The notes: generated from the letters alone by a model not told the origin. A stretch of 64,000 nt of DNA from Nonlabens dokdonensis DSW-6 (GCF_000332115.1 NC_020156.1:496001-560000), one strand, 5' to 3'. Shown: positions 8,394 to 18,268, numbered from the stretch's first letter. A program made the numbers and translations.

Positions 8394-10034
8394 CTAGTTC
8401 TTTTCATAAACCATTTCCCCATTAGAATAAGTAGCTGTAACCTTCATCTCAGGAACTTGATCTATTGCCACTTCCATTAAGTCTTGATCTAGCATAATAA
8501 AGTCTGCAGCTTTGCCTATTTCTAGACTTCCCTTTTCATTTTCTTCAAAGTTTGAATACGCTGCCCAAATGGTCATACCTCTTAAGGCTTCTTCGCGAGA
8601 AAGCGCTTGCTCTGGTCTGAAACCTTCTTCTGGATAACCGCTAGTATCTTTTCTAGCTACAGCAGCATAAAAAGTCAAAAACGGATTTACTTGCTCTACG
8701 GGATAATCAGTTCCTAAAGCTAGCATTTTTGATTCTCCTAATAACTTTTTATAAGCATAAGCTCCTTTAATTCTTTCCTCTCCTACTCGATCTTCAGCCC
8801 AATACATATCACTTGTTGCATGCGTAGGTTGGACTGATGGAAGAATGTTTTCTTCGTCAAATAAATCAAAGTCATTTGGATCTACAATTTGTGCATGTTC
8901 GACACGCCATCTTCTATCTTTTTTACCGTCTAGCAATTCCTTATAAGCTTGAAGTACTACATAATTTGCACTATCACCTATCGCATGTGTGTTCATTTGA
9001 TAATTAGTTGCTGCAATACGATTTGCAATTCCTTGAAAATCCTCTACACTGCTCAATAGTGCGCCAAAATGATTGTTTTTATCGGTATATTCTTCTTTCA
9101 TCGCAGCACCACGACTACCCAAAGCACCATCTGCATAAAACTTAACCGATCTCACATTTAAACGATCTGTTTTTACAATTCCCTTTGTTAAGTAATAATC
9201 TAAGTTTTCTGGAGTATTAGAAATCATCGCATAAATCTTCATTTTCAAAGCTCCATCTTGTTGTAAACTGTCGATGGTTTCAATAGTTGATCGCATCAAT
9301 CCAGCATCGTCTACCGTAGTGATACCATAACTAAAATTGATATCTTGAGCGTCCATTAAAGACTTAATGGTTTCTTGGGTTGATTCTTTTGGAAAAACGG
9401 CTTCTACTAATTCCATAGGATTATCTACAAGTATACCAGTAAGTTTTCCATCCTTTTGTTCAATCGCTCCACCGAATGGATCTGTATCTGTATCGATTCC
9501 AGCCAATTTTAACGCCGCATCGTTTGCAATCATCGCATGGCCATCAATACGAGTTAAAGCCACAGGAGTATCAGGAAAAAGTTCATTGAGCTCTTGATTA
9601 GTTGGAAACTCTTTTAGATCCCAATCATTTTGATCCCATCCACGTCCTATGATAAATGATTTATTTTTCTCGTTTTGGAAATCTGTTACTTTTTGAATCA
9701 CCTCATCATAACTTTTTGTTCCTACCAGATCTACTCGTTGTAATTGCTGACCTAATCCGTAAAAATGACAGTGTGCATCTATTAATCCTGGATAAATAAA
9801 TTTACCAGTTGCATCAATAGTTTCTGAAGCATTGAAGTTCTCAGCTATTAATTCGTCCTGAGTTCCTGTAAAAATGATTTTACCATCTTTTACCGCAAGT
9901 GCTGTTGCTGTTGAAAACTGATCGTCAACTGTATAAATTGTAGCATTCTCTATGATAAGGTCGGCCGCTTTTTGAGTTTCTTGATCACAAGAAATAAATA
10001 TAATAAGTGCTAGAAGTAGGAGTGTTTTTTTCAT
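8394..10034 (-). CDS. Amidohydrolase lipoprotein, YtcJ-like
   Basis: This 546-residue metal-dependent hydrolase of the amidohydrolase superfamily has a lipoprotein signal (MKKTLLLLALIIFISC, Cys16) that puts it in the envelope. The metal site is marked by the H-x-H pair in DAHCHFYG (His88, His90), with later THAIGD, EHAQIVDP and GTDYPVE motifs, as in the YtcJ/N-substituted formamide deformylase group. The substrate is unknown. It stands as a single gene with a 217-bp spacer upstream. Confidence 0.85.
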   Translation of the reverse strand: MKKTLLLLALIIFISCDQETQKAADLIIENATIYTVDDQFSTATALAVKDGKIIFTGTQDELIAENFNASETIDATGKFIYPGLIDAHCHFYGLGQQLQRVDLVGTKSYDEVIQKVTDFQNEKNKSFIIGRGWDQNDWDLKEFPTNQELNELFPDTPVALTRIDGHAMIANDAALKLAGIDTDTDPFGGAIEQKDGKLTGILVDNPMELVEAVFPKESTQETIKSLMDAQDINFSYGITTVDDAGLMRSTIETIDSLQQDGALKMKIYAMISNTPENLDYYLTKGIVKTDRLNVRSVKFYADGALGSRGAAMKEEYTDKNNHFGALLSSVEDFQGIANRIAATNYQMNTHAIGDSANYVVLQAYKELLDGKKDRRWRVEHAQIVDPNDFDLFDEENILPSVQPTHATSDMYWAEDRVGEERIKGAYAYKKLLGESKMLALGTDYPVEQVNPFLTFYAAVARKDTSGYPEEGFRPEQALSREEALRGMTIWAAYSNFEENEKGSLEIGKAADFIMLDQDLMEVAIDQVPEMKVTATYSNGEMVYEKN

Positions 10035-10150
10035 GTCGTGAAAATAAGGAATGACAGTTAGTAAAGCAATTATGTATAGAGTTTATGATGTAGAGAATTT
10101 AACAAACATTGTGTCAACCACTCCTGATTTGCAGCAAGCTGCGAAATCTG

Positions 10151-10180
10151 TCCTCGCCTTTTCTAAGGCGAGGAGTTTTT
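10151..10180 (+). terminator. GC-rich hairpin with T-run in a repeat-like segment
   Basis: A 10-bp perfect stem (10151-10160 TCCTCGCCTT with 10165-10174 AAGGCGAGGA) is followed on the plus strand by GTTTTTTACTTT. No plus-strand gene ends here; both flanking genes are on the minus strand. It may therefore be an interspersed repeat or a terminator of antisense transcription rather than a gene terminator. Confidence 0.5.
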
Positions 10181-10215
10181 TACTTTCTAATTACGGAAAG
10201 TGTTTGTAGAGATCT

Positions 10216-10231
10216 CGCTTTCGCGAAAGCG
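10216..10231. repeat. Palindrome copy (CGCTTTCGCGAAAGCG), intergenic
   Basis: A perfect 16-bp copy 20 bp beyond the 3' end of the outer-membrane barrel gene, flanked by TCT and GAATT as in several other intergenic copies. Confidence 0.95.
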
Positions 10232-10251
10232 GAATTATTATCTAACTATTT

Positions 10252-11988
10252 CTACAAGTCAAATTTATACACGGCACCACCCATTATTTGTAAATCCTGA
10301 ACTGGATAATCCAGATAATACTCATAGTTGCCTCCAGTTAGATTCTGACCTTTTAAAAAAGCAGTTAATTTAGGATTGATTTTGTAATTCACATCTATAT
10401 TGAGATCTACAACAGCATCAAGCGTCTCTGTACCTGAACCTGATCTAAATGCCTTACGCTGATCTATGAAATAGAAACTTGCACCAACATTCCACTGATC
10501 ATTTATCTCATAGTCACCTATTAAATCTATGGTGAATTTAGGAAGATGTGACGGAATATTATTGAATGAGTCAGCTTCACCATTATAAACGTCGTAATTA
10601 AATCCAGTTGCATTAAGAGTAAGATTAAAAGCTGTATTCACATCAAAACTTAAGCTACCACCATAATTCCATGTATTTAAGTCGGCATATTGCGTGTAAA
10701 ACACATTTCCTGAGTGGTATGGTTGTACATCTCCTACGGTAAAGGATGCTCCTGTATCTTTAATGAAGAAGGATCTATTTTCCTCAATTTTATAACCACC
10801 AAATAATCGATAACCCAAACTTTCAGAAAGTTTTCCTTTAAACCCTAATTGAGCATCTACAATTCTATTAGTCGGGATTACATTTACCGCTGGTGCAAGA
10901 AAAACATTATCACTAGCAAACTGTTGAAGCGAATTCATATCCAGTCCACCGCCTATAGTTGCATAAGGAATAAGAGTTTCTTCTACGAGTATGTAACTTG
11001 CCACTATATCTGGATAAACAAATACATCACTTTCTGATGCTTCACTGTTATTAAGGTAGTTCACTTGAGCTCCTAGCTTTACTTTAAAATTATCTCCATA
11101 AAGATTTATCGCTGGACTCAAACCTGCTTTTAAGTATGTATATTCTTCTTGAGCAGGAAGTAATCCTTGCGTATCAAAACTACCGCTCAGATAATCTACC
11201 TCAGCACCTAAAGCTACTTCAGTTCCCATAATGTCAAAACCTAATTGCGGCAAGGCGTTAAAACGTATCTCGCTAGCGTCGTTACTAGATGTAGTTCCTG
11301 TAAAGTTGAGTTCTACATTTTTAAATACTCCATCAAAAAATGTTGCCTTACCACCTAAAGCATAAGAAAGATAATTGAAGGACACATCACTATCCTCAGT
11401 TAACGGATTAGGAGTGTTTTCAAAAGCACCATACCAGTTTGCCGCTTGATGTCTAGCTCCAGCTGTAATTCCCCAATTGAAGTCACTGGATCGTTTACCA
11501 AAAGAAATATCTAAAGAAGTATCAGAAAATGCATCGTCTGCAACCACGTCATTAATTCCGCCTTGTGAAGAGTTATGATTAAAAAATACACCTACATCAC
11601 TATCTCGATCCACTTCAAAATTCATTGCTAGTTCACCCAAAACATTGATGTAATTTCCTAAACCTAGTCGTGCATAATTTTTATAATACTTAGCTCTTTG
11701 CGTAGGTTTTAATCTAGATAGACCAGCTTTAGTAGGTGTAAAAGTACTTGCTACAGGAACAGAAAATATACTGTAGGTTACTGGTTTCTTTTTCACCTTT
11801 GTTGTATCGCTGAAGGTCGGATTGCTTTTTACTTTAAAAGCATCACTTATAGAAGGATCATAAGGTTTAACTACTGTAATAGTACCACCATTCAATCGTT
11901 CTTCCTCTTCTTCTGGAGTTTGTCCTAATGCAACTGTTGCGCTTAAAGCGATAGCCGCAATAACTATGTTTTTTATATAGAAATTCAT
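10252..11988 (-). CDS. Outer-membrane beta-barrel protein (TonB-dependent-receptor-like, plugless)
   Basis: The 578-residue product has a signal peptide (about 1-22, ending ALGQ), a short linker rich in Thr/Lys (TVVKPYDPSISDAFKVKSNP), then a long run of alternating amphipathic strands ending in an aromatic C-terminus (YKFDL), as expected for an outer-membrane barrel. It has no evident N-terminal plug domain. It lies 7 bp after the 1006-residue TPR gene, so the pair is an operon. The likely role is an envelope partner of the TPR protein, an inference from the pairing. Confidence 0.75.
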   Translation of the reverse strand: MNFYIKNIVIAAIALSATVALGQTPEEEEERLNGGTITVVKPYDPSISDAFKVKSNPTFSDTTKVKKKPVTYSIFSVPVASTFTPTKAGLSRLKPTQRAKYYKNYARLGLGNYINVLGELAMNFEVDRDSDVGVFFNHNSSQGGINDVVADDAFSDTSLDISFGKRSSDFNWGITAGARHQAANWYGAFENTPNPLTEDSDVSFNYLSYALGGKATFFDGVFKNVELNFTGTTSSNDASEIRFNALPQLGFDIMGTEVALGAEVDYLSGSFDTQGLLPAQEEYTYLKAGLSPAINLYGDNFKVKLGAQVNYLNNSEASESDVFVYPDIVASYILVEETLIPYATIGGGLDMNSLQQFASDNVFLAPAVNVIPTNRIVDAQLGFKGKLSESLGYRLFGGYKIEENRSFFIKDTGASFTVGDVQPYHSGNVFYTQYADLNTWNYGGSLSFDVNTAFNLTLNATGFNYDVYNGEADSFNNIPSHLPKFTIDLIGDYEINDQWNVGASFYFIDQRKAFRSGSGTETLDAVVDLNIDVNYKINPKLTAFLKGQNLTGGNYEYYLDYPVQDLQIMGGAVYKFDL

Positions 11989-11995
11989 GATAAAC

Positions 11996-14900
11996 TTAGT
12001 TTTGATTTGCCGGTACGACAGATGAGTTTGTTTTTGCTACCTCAGTTTTAATTTTTGCAAGTTCATTTTTTGCGTTAGTAACCACTTCTGGATATTGTGT
12101 GAAGTTTGCGATTACCGCATCTAGAATCGTAGTAGCATTGAGAGTTTGATCCAAGGCGTAGTAACTTTTTGCCATAACTACAAGACCTTTTGCACTCCAT
12201 AATTTATAACCACCGTAATTTTTACTTAATCCATTTACTGTAGTAATCACAGCATCGTGATCACCTTGTTTGTTCTCAAAATAAGCTTTGTAGTAAGTGG
12301 CCTCAGCAGCAAGGCTACCTGTTGCTGTCTCACGTACTTTTTCATAACCAGTTTTAGCTGCTGCTTCGTTACCTTGTTTCCATGAGGAACGAGCAATAAT
12401 GATTTCTGCATCAGATTTTACGTTGTTCTCGATACTGGTATCGGCTAGAACTTTGTTAGCATACTTTACAGCTTCTGCATACTTCTCTGTTTCATAGTAA
12501 GCTTTCATTAAGTTAGACTGTGCATAAATAACATTTTGAGGAAAGTCTGCCAATTGCTCCAATTGTTTTAAAACTGGAATTGCTTTGTCATAATCCTTTG
12601 TAGCTAAATGAATCTCGCTCAATCGGGCCAAAGCTTGCTCTGTAAACTCGCTTCTTTCTTTACTAACTACGTATTCATAATGTGGTACACTTTCTGCTTT
12701 TTTATTTTCAGAAAACTGAGCCTGCGCCAGATAGAAATGTGCTTTGAGAGCATGTTTACCATTTGGAAATTGATCCAAATACTTTTTCATTTCTCGAGCA
12801 GTACCGCTCATGTCTCCTTTGATAAAAGGTTGCTCTGCACTTTCATACGCCGTATCATCTAACTCGTTATCGGTCACCTCTACTCCATCGAGACTTCTTA
12901 CCCAAACTGCATAATCATTAGTATTTCCTTTATCAATGTAAACTTGTCTAGCGCTGCTTATAGCTTGAACCGCTTGAGGAGTTCCTGCATACTTTTCGGC
13001 AACTTGTTTGAAAACAATTAAGGATTGATCAAGATTTCCATCGTTGTATAATTGCAAACCTTTACGCATCATGGCTTGCGAAGTATAAATGCTATTAGGA
13101 TATCCAGAAATTAATTTATCGTAAGTTCTAATTCCGTCAGACACTTGGTTCGTATTGATATAGGTATTTCCTAACTCATAAATCACGTCATCGATATATT
13201 TTGAGGTCTTAAACCTTTGAATAAATGCTTCTAAGTCTTCAATTTTGCGATCGTTCCTTTGAACAAATCCATAGGAAATGGCTTTTTGAAAAGCTGCATA
13301 GTCAGAGTTAAATCCATTTAATTCTATCGCTTTATTATAAGCTTCCATTCCTGGCCAGTATTGCTTAGTAACAAAATTTGCATCTCCTATTCTTAGATAG
13401 GCATCGTTAAGTCTTACTCGATCATTATTTGCTCCAGATTGCTTAGTAAAAGCGGTAAATGATTTTATGGCTTCGTCATATTTCTTGAGTTTGAACTGTG
13501 CATAACCCATGTCGTAGTTATAAAGATCATCTTCTTCAATTGCAGTAGAAATTGCCTTTGCCTTTTTGAAATTTTCATAGGCTCCAGTAAAATTGTTAAG
13601 CTGGTACATCGTTTCTGCTTTCCAGAAGATTGTTTTTTTCTTTAATTCTGGATCAACAACATATTTAACCGCTTTATCGAGATTTTCTAAAGCATCTTGA
13701 TATTCACCAGATGTAAATAAATTCAATCCATGGTATAAGGCTACTTTTCCATAGACTGCTTCATTTCCTTTTATTCTTCCATCTTCAAGTAATCGAAGCG
13801 CTTCTTTATAATTCTTTGAAGAAAAATAAGAATCGATTAGAAATTCGTTCATTTCGCTTTTCTTATCTGAATCAGGATACTTTTCTAAGTAAGCTAGAAT
13901 TACCGCTGGAACACTGTCATAAGGGTTTCCATTCTCATAACTTAATTTTGCATAGTTATAAGACGCATCTTCAGAAATTTGAGCGTCAAGATCCATCTCA
14001 CTAGCCTTTTTAAATGCATTGAGTGCATCTTCATTACGATCTAGTTTGATATAGCTTTGGCCCAAGTGGTAATAAGCATTCTGTGCTGTTGCATTTGCGC
14101 CGTCAATTATTTTATTAAAAGTCTCTATAGCTTTTTCAAAATTACCTTGCTTATAATATGCATAACCTAGCTGGTAGTAATCATTATTATTCCACTTGCC
14201 TCGAGTTCCTTCATATTCTTGCAAATATGGAAGCGCTTCATCGTATTTCTCTTGATTGAAAAGTGACTGGCCTATGATGCGGTTTAATTGAGATTTTTCT
14301 CTTCTATTGGATTTAGGAAGTTGTTCTTTAGCTAGCTTAATCGCTTCATCAAATTTTCCAGATTTATAATTCAAGTCTGCTTTATAGTAGGAAAGTTTTT
14401 CATCATCTTCTGGAGATTCACCTACTTGATTAAATAATTCTGTGGCTGTTTCTACTTCGTCATTTTCATAAGCGATGTAACCTAGATAGTATTTAGCTTT
14501 ACTTCCGTATTCTTTGTCATCACTTACGCGGTTAAGGAAAGGTTTTGCCTCATCAAACTTTTTGGCTTGCACAAGAGTGTAACCAGTGTTAAAATAATAG
14601 CGGTTGATTTGCTTTCGCGAAAGCGTACTTTTATCAACTCTTTGATACCATGTTGCTGCTTTTCTATAATTACCATTATCAAAATAATAGTCTGCCACAT
14701 CAATTATAGCTGAATTCTTTTTTATAGAAGTAGGATATTCTTCAACAAATTTTTCAATTAACTGGTCAGAGTTGCGTTGATTGAGACGTACCGCACAATT
14801 TGCGATATAATAGGAGGCATTACCTCTTATCACCTCATCATCTACCGTTTCTAGTACCTTTTCAAATAATCTTTGAGAAGCAAGGTATTGATCTTCTTGA

Positions 14901-15016
14901 TATAAATCTACTGCCTGATTATAGGTAGCAAGATCATCGGTCGCAATTTTAGATTGCTGCGCGTAGGTAGTAGTAACCATCGTAATGAATAGCAGCAACA
15001 GGGCTAGTTTTCGCAT
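11996..15016 (-). CDS. Large periplasmic tetratricopeptide-repeat protein
   Basis: The 1006-residue protein has a signal peptide (about 1-19, TTYAQ) and more than twenty degenerate TPR/Sel-like helical pairs along its whole length (for example YYQLGYAYYKQGNFEKAIET, AYYHLGQSYIKLDRNEDALN). Such proteins act as scaffolds in the periplasm. It is the first gene of a two-gene operon with an outer-membrane barrel. One copy of the 14-bp palindrome core lies inside it and is read as LSRK. The 3' tail is rich in Lys/Thr/Asn. Confidence 0.85.
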   Translation of the reverse strand: MRKLALLLLFITMVTTTYAQQSKIATDDLATYNQAVDLYQEDQYLASQRLFEKVLETVDDEVIRGNASYYIANCAVRLNQRNSDQLIEKFVEEYPTSIKKNSAIIDVADYYFDNGNYRKAATWYQRVDKSTLSRKQINRYYFNTGYTLVQAKKFDEAKPFLNRVSDDKEYGSKAKYYLGYIAYENDEVETATELFNQVGESPEDDEKLSYYKADLNYKSGKFDEAIKLAKEQLPKSNRREKSQLNRIIGQSLFNQEKYDEALPYLQEYEGTRGKWNNNDYYQLGYAYYKQGNFEKAIETFNKIIDGANATAQNAYYHLGQSYIKLDRNEDALNAFKKASEMDLDAQISEDASYNYAKLSYENGNPYDSVPAVILAYLEKYPDSDKKSEMNEFLIDSYFSSKNYKEALRLLEDGRIKGNEAVYGKVALYHGLNLFTSGEYQDALENLDKAVKYVVDPELKKKTIFWKAETMYQLNNFTGAYENFKKAKAISTAIEEDDLYNYDMGYAQFKLKKYDEAIKSFTAFTKQSGANNDRVRLNDAYLRIGDANFVTKQYWPGMEAYNKAIELNGFNSDYAAFQKAISYGFVQRNDRKIEDLEAFIQRFKTSKYIDDVIYELGNTYINTNQVSDGIRTYDKLISGYPNSIYTSQAMMRKGLQLYNDGNLDQSLIVFKQVAEKYAGTPQAVQAISSARQVYIDKGNTNDYAVWVRSLDGVEVTDNELDDTAYESAEQPFIKGDMSGTAREMKKYLDQFPNGKHALKAHFYLAQAQFSENKKAESVPHYEYVVSKERSEFTEQALARLSEIHLATKDYDKAIPVLKQLEQLADFPQNVIYAQSNLMKAYYETEKYAEAVKYANKVLADTSIENNVKSDAEIIIARSSWKQGNEAAAKTGYEKVRETATGSLAAEATYYKAYFENKQGDHDAVITTVNGLSKNYGGYKLWSAKGLVVMAKSYYALDQTLNATTILDAVIANFTQYPEVVTNAKNELAKIKTEVAKTNSSVVPANQN
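14612..14625. repeat. Palindrome copy (14-bp core) inside the TPR gene
   Basis: GCTTTCGCGAAAGC is flanked by T and G, so 15 of the 16 bases match. It is read as TLSRK on the minus strand, a different frame from the AFAKA copies. Confidence 0.9.
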
Positions 15017-15140
15017 AATTAAAAGGATTCTATTTGAGTAGTAAAATTATGATTTCCGTAGGTAGAACGCTTTAAAAGCTTATTAATTATTCATAATCTT
15101 ATCCACATCTTAGTTAACTTTACAAGAAATTATAGTTTTT

Positions 15141-15824
15141 ATGTCTGATAACGTTTTATCATTAAGTAAAGTAGATGTCTTCCAGAAAGATAACTTAATC
15201 TTGAAGAATGTCAATCTTGAGATAGGCAAAGGAGAATTTGTCTATTTAATTGGAAAAACCGGTAGCGGTAAGAGCTCCTTGATGAAGACTTTATATGGCG
15301 ATATACCATTAAAAAAAGGTGATGGAACTATAGTTGATTTTGATTTAGCTCGCTTGCGCGAAAAAGAAATTCCTTACCTAAGACGTAAGCTAGGCGTCGT
15401 TTTTCAGGATTTTAAATTATTGACTGACCGTACAATCAATGATAATTTAAAATTTGTTCTCAAAGCAACTGGATGGAAAGGTAAAAAGGAGATGATGACA
15501 CGCATAGAAGAAGTTCTTGATAAAGTAGGAATGAAAACTAAAGGGTTTAAGTTCCCTCATGAACTTTCTGGTGGCGAGCAACAACGTGTCGCTATTGCTA
15601 GAGCATTACTCAATGAGCCTGAATTAATTATTGCCGATGAGCCTACTGGTAACCTTGATCCACAAACTAGCGTTGAAATCATGGAAGTCTTGCAGCAAAT
15701 AAACAAAAACGGTAATACCATTTTAATGGCTACTCATGATTATGCCTTGATTCTTAAATACCCATCTAAAACATTAAAGTGCGATGATGGTGAAATATTT
15801 GAAGTAGTTCAAAAAGCCGTTTGA
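15141..15824 (+). CDS. ftsE: FtsE-like ABC transporter ATP-binding protein
   Basis: This 227-residue ABC ATPase has Walker A GKTGSGKS (38-45), Q-loop VFQDF, signature LSGGEQQRVAIARAL and Walker B ELIIADEPTGNLD. Length and the GNLDPQTS motif fit the FtsE/LolD/MacB branch; FtsE works with FtsX at the divisome to activate peptidoglycan hydrolases. No ftsX is adjacent, so FtsE is a best guess over LolD. Its stop overlaps the TTG start of the following glycosyltransferase gene (TTGA at 15821-15824). Confidence 0.75.
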   Translation: MSDNVLSLSKVDVFQKDNLILKNVNLEIGKGEFVYLIGKTGSGKSSLMKTLYGDIPLKKGDGTIVDFDLARLREKEIPYLRRKLGVVFQDFKLLTDRTINDNLKFVLKATGWKGKKEMMTRIEEVLDKVGMKTKGFKFPHELSGGEQQRVAIARALLNEPELIIADEPTGNLDPQTSVEIMEVLQQINKNGNTILMATHDYALILKYPSKTLKCDDGEIFEVVQKAV

Positions 15825-16942
15825 ACCGAGAATTGCACATAGTATCCTTTGATATTCCTTATCCGGTAAATTACGGTGGTGTCATCGATGTTTTTCATAA
15901 AATCAAATCATTATATGAAAAAGGCATTCAAATTACGCTTCACTGCTGGCAATATGGAGACAGAAAGCCAGAAGAAAAACTGGAACAATATTGTAAACAA
16001 GTATTTTATTATCAGCGTAAGATAGGTTTCTATGGGTTATCTACCACTTTACCTTATATCGTTTACTCTAGGAGAGATAAACTGTTGCTAGAGCGATTGC
16101 AACAAGATACCGCACCTATTTTATTTGAAGGCTTGCACACGTGCTATTATCTCAATCATGAATCGTTAAAAAATCGTCATAAAATGGTACGTTGTCATAA
16201 TATAGAACATGAATATTATGAAAAGCTAGCGCAGCACAGCTCTAGAGTGAAAAAGATATATTTCAATAAAGAGAGTGATTTATTGAGAAAATACGAGCCT
16301 ATACTCAAAAATGCACAAACGCTTTTTACCATATCAGACGATGATCAATTTTACTTTGAAAATAATTTTAGAGATGTAGAAGTAATTAAAATCAACGCCT
16401 TCCACACAGATGACAAAGTTTCAAGCCAGAAAGGTGAAGGAAATTATTGTTTATTTCACGGCAGCTTAAACGTTAGTGAAAACGATCACAGCGCAAGATA
16501 CCTAGTAGAGCATATATTTTCTGAAATAGATCAGCCGTTAATTATCGCTGGTAAAGATCCATCTTTTGAACTTCAAAAGATATGTTCTAAAAAGAAACAC
16601 GTCACTCTCATAAGCAATCCTAGTTGGGAAGAGCTCAATGACTTAATTCTCAATGCTCAAATTCATCTTATGCATGCCTCTCAAAAAAGCGGTTTAAAAT
16701 TAAAACTGCTCAAAGCCTTGTTTTCTGGTAGACACGTTATAGCAAATAAAAAAATGGCTACTGAAACAAGAATAGCACAACACGTTACCATTGCTACGTC
16801 CCAAGAAGAATGGATAAAAGCTATCAAGACATTAATGAAACAATCTTTTACTGAACAAATGCTTCAGGAGAGAATACAAGTTTGTAATGATTACTCAAAT
16901 GAGAAAAGTGCTGATTTACTAATAAAATCAATCAATTATTAA
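15821..16942 (+). CDS. Glycosyltransferase, GT4-like (GT-B fold)
   Basis: The 373-residue protein has an N-terminal Rossmann half (IVSFDIPYPVNYGGVIDVFH) with the GG donor loop typical of GT-B enzymes, and a C-terminal half with LFHGSLNVSENDHSARYL, IAGKDPSFE, and SGLKLKLLKALFSGRHVIA, as in GT4. It likely adds a sugar to a surface glycan in the cytoplasm. The start is a TTG overlapping the stop of the ftsE-like gene. The next gene begins with a non-ATG codon at its stop. Confidence 0.8.
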   Translation: MNRELHIVSFDIPYPVNYGGVIDVFHKIKSLYEKGIQITLHCWQYGDRKPEEKLEQYCKQVFYYQRKIGFYGLSTTLPYIVYSRRDKLLLERLQQDTAPILFEGLHTCYYLNHESLKNRHKMVRCHNIEHEYYEKLAQHSSRVKKIYFNKESDLLRKYEPILKNAQTLFTISDDDQFYFENNFRDVEVIKINAFHTDDKVSSQKGEGNYCLFHGSLNVSENDHSARYLVEHIFSEIDQPLIIAGKDPSFELQKICSKKKHVTLISNPSWEELNDLILNAQIHLMHASQKSGLKLKLLKALFSGRHVIANKKMATETRIAQHVTIATSQEEWIKAIKTLMKQSFTEQMLQERIQVCNDYSNEKSADLLIKSINY

Positions 16943-17876
16943 GGTTTTAGTCCACATACCACTGTATAACAAAGCTTCTACTATTGAACGCGCGATTAAT
17001 AGTGTGTTTCATCAAGATATCAATAACTATGATCTTTTGATTATTAATGATGGTTCCACAGATAATAGTCTTGATGTTATTAAAGGTTTTCAAAATGAAC
17101 AAGTAATCATATTATCTCAAGAAAATCAAGGAGTAAGCGCAACACGTAATCGAGCAATGAATTATGCCCAAGAAAAGAAATATGATGCCATTGCATTTCT
17201 AGATGCAGATGATTATTGGGACACTAACCATCTTAATGTATTAATTTCTTTGTTTCATAAATTTCCAGAAGCTGAAGTGGCTGGAACAAATTATAGGTTA
17301 AAACGATCACGCAAAACTCTACAGACTAAATTCAGTAATTTTAAAGATCAAAACAATCAACTTTTAAAGCATTTTTTTGAGCACAACTACTTGAACAGTG
17401 TGCTGAATTGCTCTAATTTAATGATTAAAATTAGTGCGATTGAAAAAGTCGGTTACTTTTCTGAGACAGTAACTCATTTTGAAGATATAGATTGGTTCAT
17501 AAGAATAGGAATAAATGCCTCCACGGCTTTTAGCTTTAAAACTACCACTACTATTGATGAAGCTGCAGGAAATAGATCTGATCAAATTAAAATGAAAGAT
17601 AGAAGGCTACCAGATTTTTCTATCTACCAAGCAAAAACTAAAAACCATAAAGGCCTTGAAAAATATCTGGATTTAAATAGACTCTCTATTGCCCTCGCAT
17701 ATAGAATGGTTAGCGATATTAAAAATGCAACAAAATACCAGCAACTAATTAACCTAAAAAACCTAAGTTCTAAACAACAAAGACTTTTAAAAATGAGTCG
17801 ACTACAACTGAAATCTTTGAAAAGAACTCAAAAAATATTAGGCAACTTGGGTTTAAATTTCAGAGCTGGTAATTAA
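16938..17876 (+). CDS. Glycosyltransferase family 2 with apparent ATT start
   Basis: This is a GT2 (GT-A fold) enzyme. The family N-terminus KVLVHIPLYNKASTIERAIN is encoded upstream of the first usual start (GTG 17004), and INDGSTDNS, LDADDYW and a late FEDIDWFIR complete the family signature. The frame is closed by TAA at 16923-16925 and holds no ATG, GTG or TTG before the conserved region. The likely start is therefore ATT at 16938 (or 16935), overlapping the upstream stop as ATTAA. The alternatives are a sequencing error or a truncated protein from GTG 17004. It overlaps the convergent ketoisomerase gene by 24 bp. Confidence 0.75.
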   Translation: MKVLVHIPLYNKASTIERAINSVFHQDINNYDLLIINDGSTDNSLDVIKGFQNEQVIILSQENQGVSATRNRAMNYAQEKKYDAIAFLDADDYWDTNHLNVLISLFHKFPEAEVAGTNYRLKRSRKTLQTKFSNFKDQNNQLLKHFFEHNYLNSVLNCSNLMIKISAIEKVGYFSETVTHFEDIDWFIRIGINASTAFSFKTTTTIDEAAGNRSDQIKMKDRRLPDFSIYQAKTKNHKGLEKYLDLNRLSIALAYRMVSDIKNATKYQQLINLKNLSSKQQRLLKMSRLQLKSLKRTQKILGNLGLNFRAGN

Positions 17877-18254
17877 ATCAAACTCCTCTTTATCTCTTAT
17901 ATAGTCAGCTTCGTCAAATTCATGCGACGCTAGTACTAGACACATCGCACCGCTAGAGAAATCTGATAGCTCTCTCCATATCATGGTAGGAATTAATAAG
18001 CCTTTATTTGGTTTACTTAAGGTCACTTTTTCTTTATGACTACCATTATCTAATTCTACTGTAAAACTACCAGAAACGGCAATCAATAACTCGAGGCATT
18101 CTTTATGCGCATGACCACCGCGATATGAGTCACTAGGTACATCATATAAATAATAGACACGTTCTATTTTATAAGGAATAGTGTCTTTTTCCAGCACCGC
18201 TAGATTCCCTCGAGGATCTGTAATTTTAGGAATGTCTATTATTTTATAATTCAT
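17853..18254 (-). CDS. fdtA: WxcM/FdtA-like sugar 3,4-ketoisomerase (cupin)
   Basis: The 133-residue single-domain cupin matches the dTDP-4-keto-6-deoxyglucose 3,4-ketoisomerase group (FdtA/QdtA): DPRGNLAVLE near the N-terminus, then RVYYLYDVPSDSYRGGHAHK with the paired His, and LLIPTMIWRELSDFS. The enzymes feed synthesis of 3-amino-3,6-dideoxy sugars for glycans. No aminotransferase or acyltransferase partner is visible in the window. It lies 14 bp downstream of a minus-strand glycosyltransferase gene in the same operon. The symbol is by family resemblance. Confidence 0.8.
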   Translation of the reverse strand: MNYKIIDIPKITDPRGNLAVLEKDTIPYKIERVYYLYDVPSDSYRGGHAHKECLELLIAVSGSFTVELDNGSHKEKVTLSKPNKGLLIPTMIWRELSDFSSGAMCLVLASHEFDEADYIRDKEEFDLITSSEI

Positions 18255-18268
18255 CTAGTTGATCAAAT

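Noticed and set aside
8600..8616. TTCGCGAGAAAGCGC as another palindrome copy
   Set aside because: It has an extra base in the right arm and is not symmetric; the match is weaker than the listed variants and may be chance in a coding region.
10109..10300. A 63-residue open frame on the plus strand
   Set aside because: It runs through the hairpin repeat and a palindrome copy, and into the end of the barrel gene; its composition is not protein-like.
15349..15364. CGCTTGCGCGAAAAAG as a palindrome copy in the ftsE-like gene
   Set aside because: Only half matches and the arms do not pair; kept out of the count.
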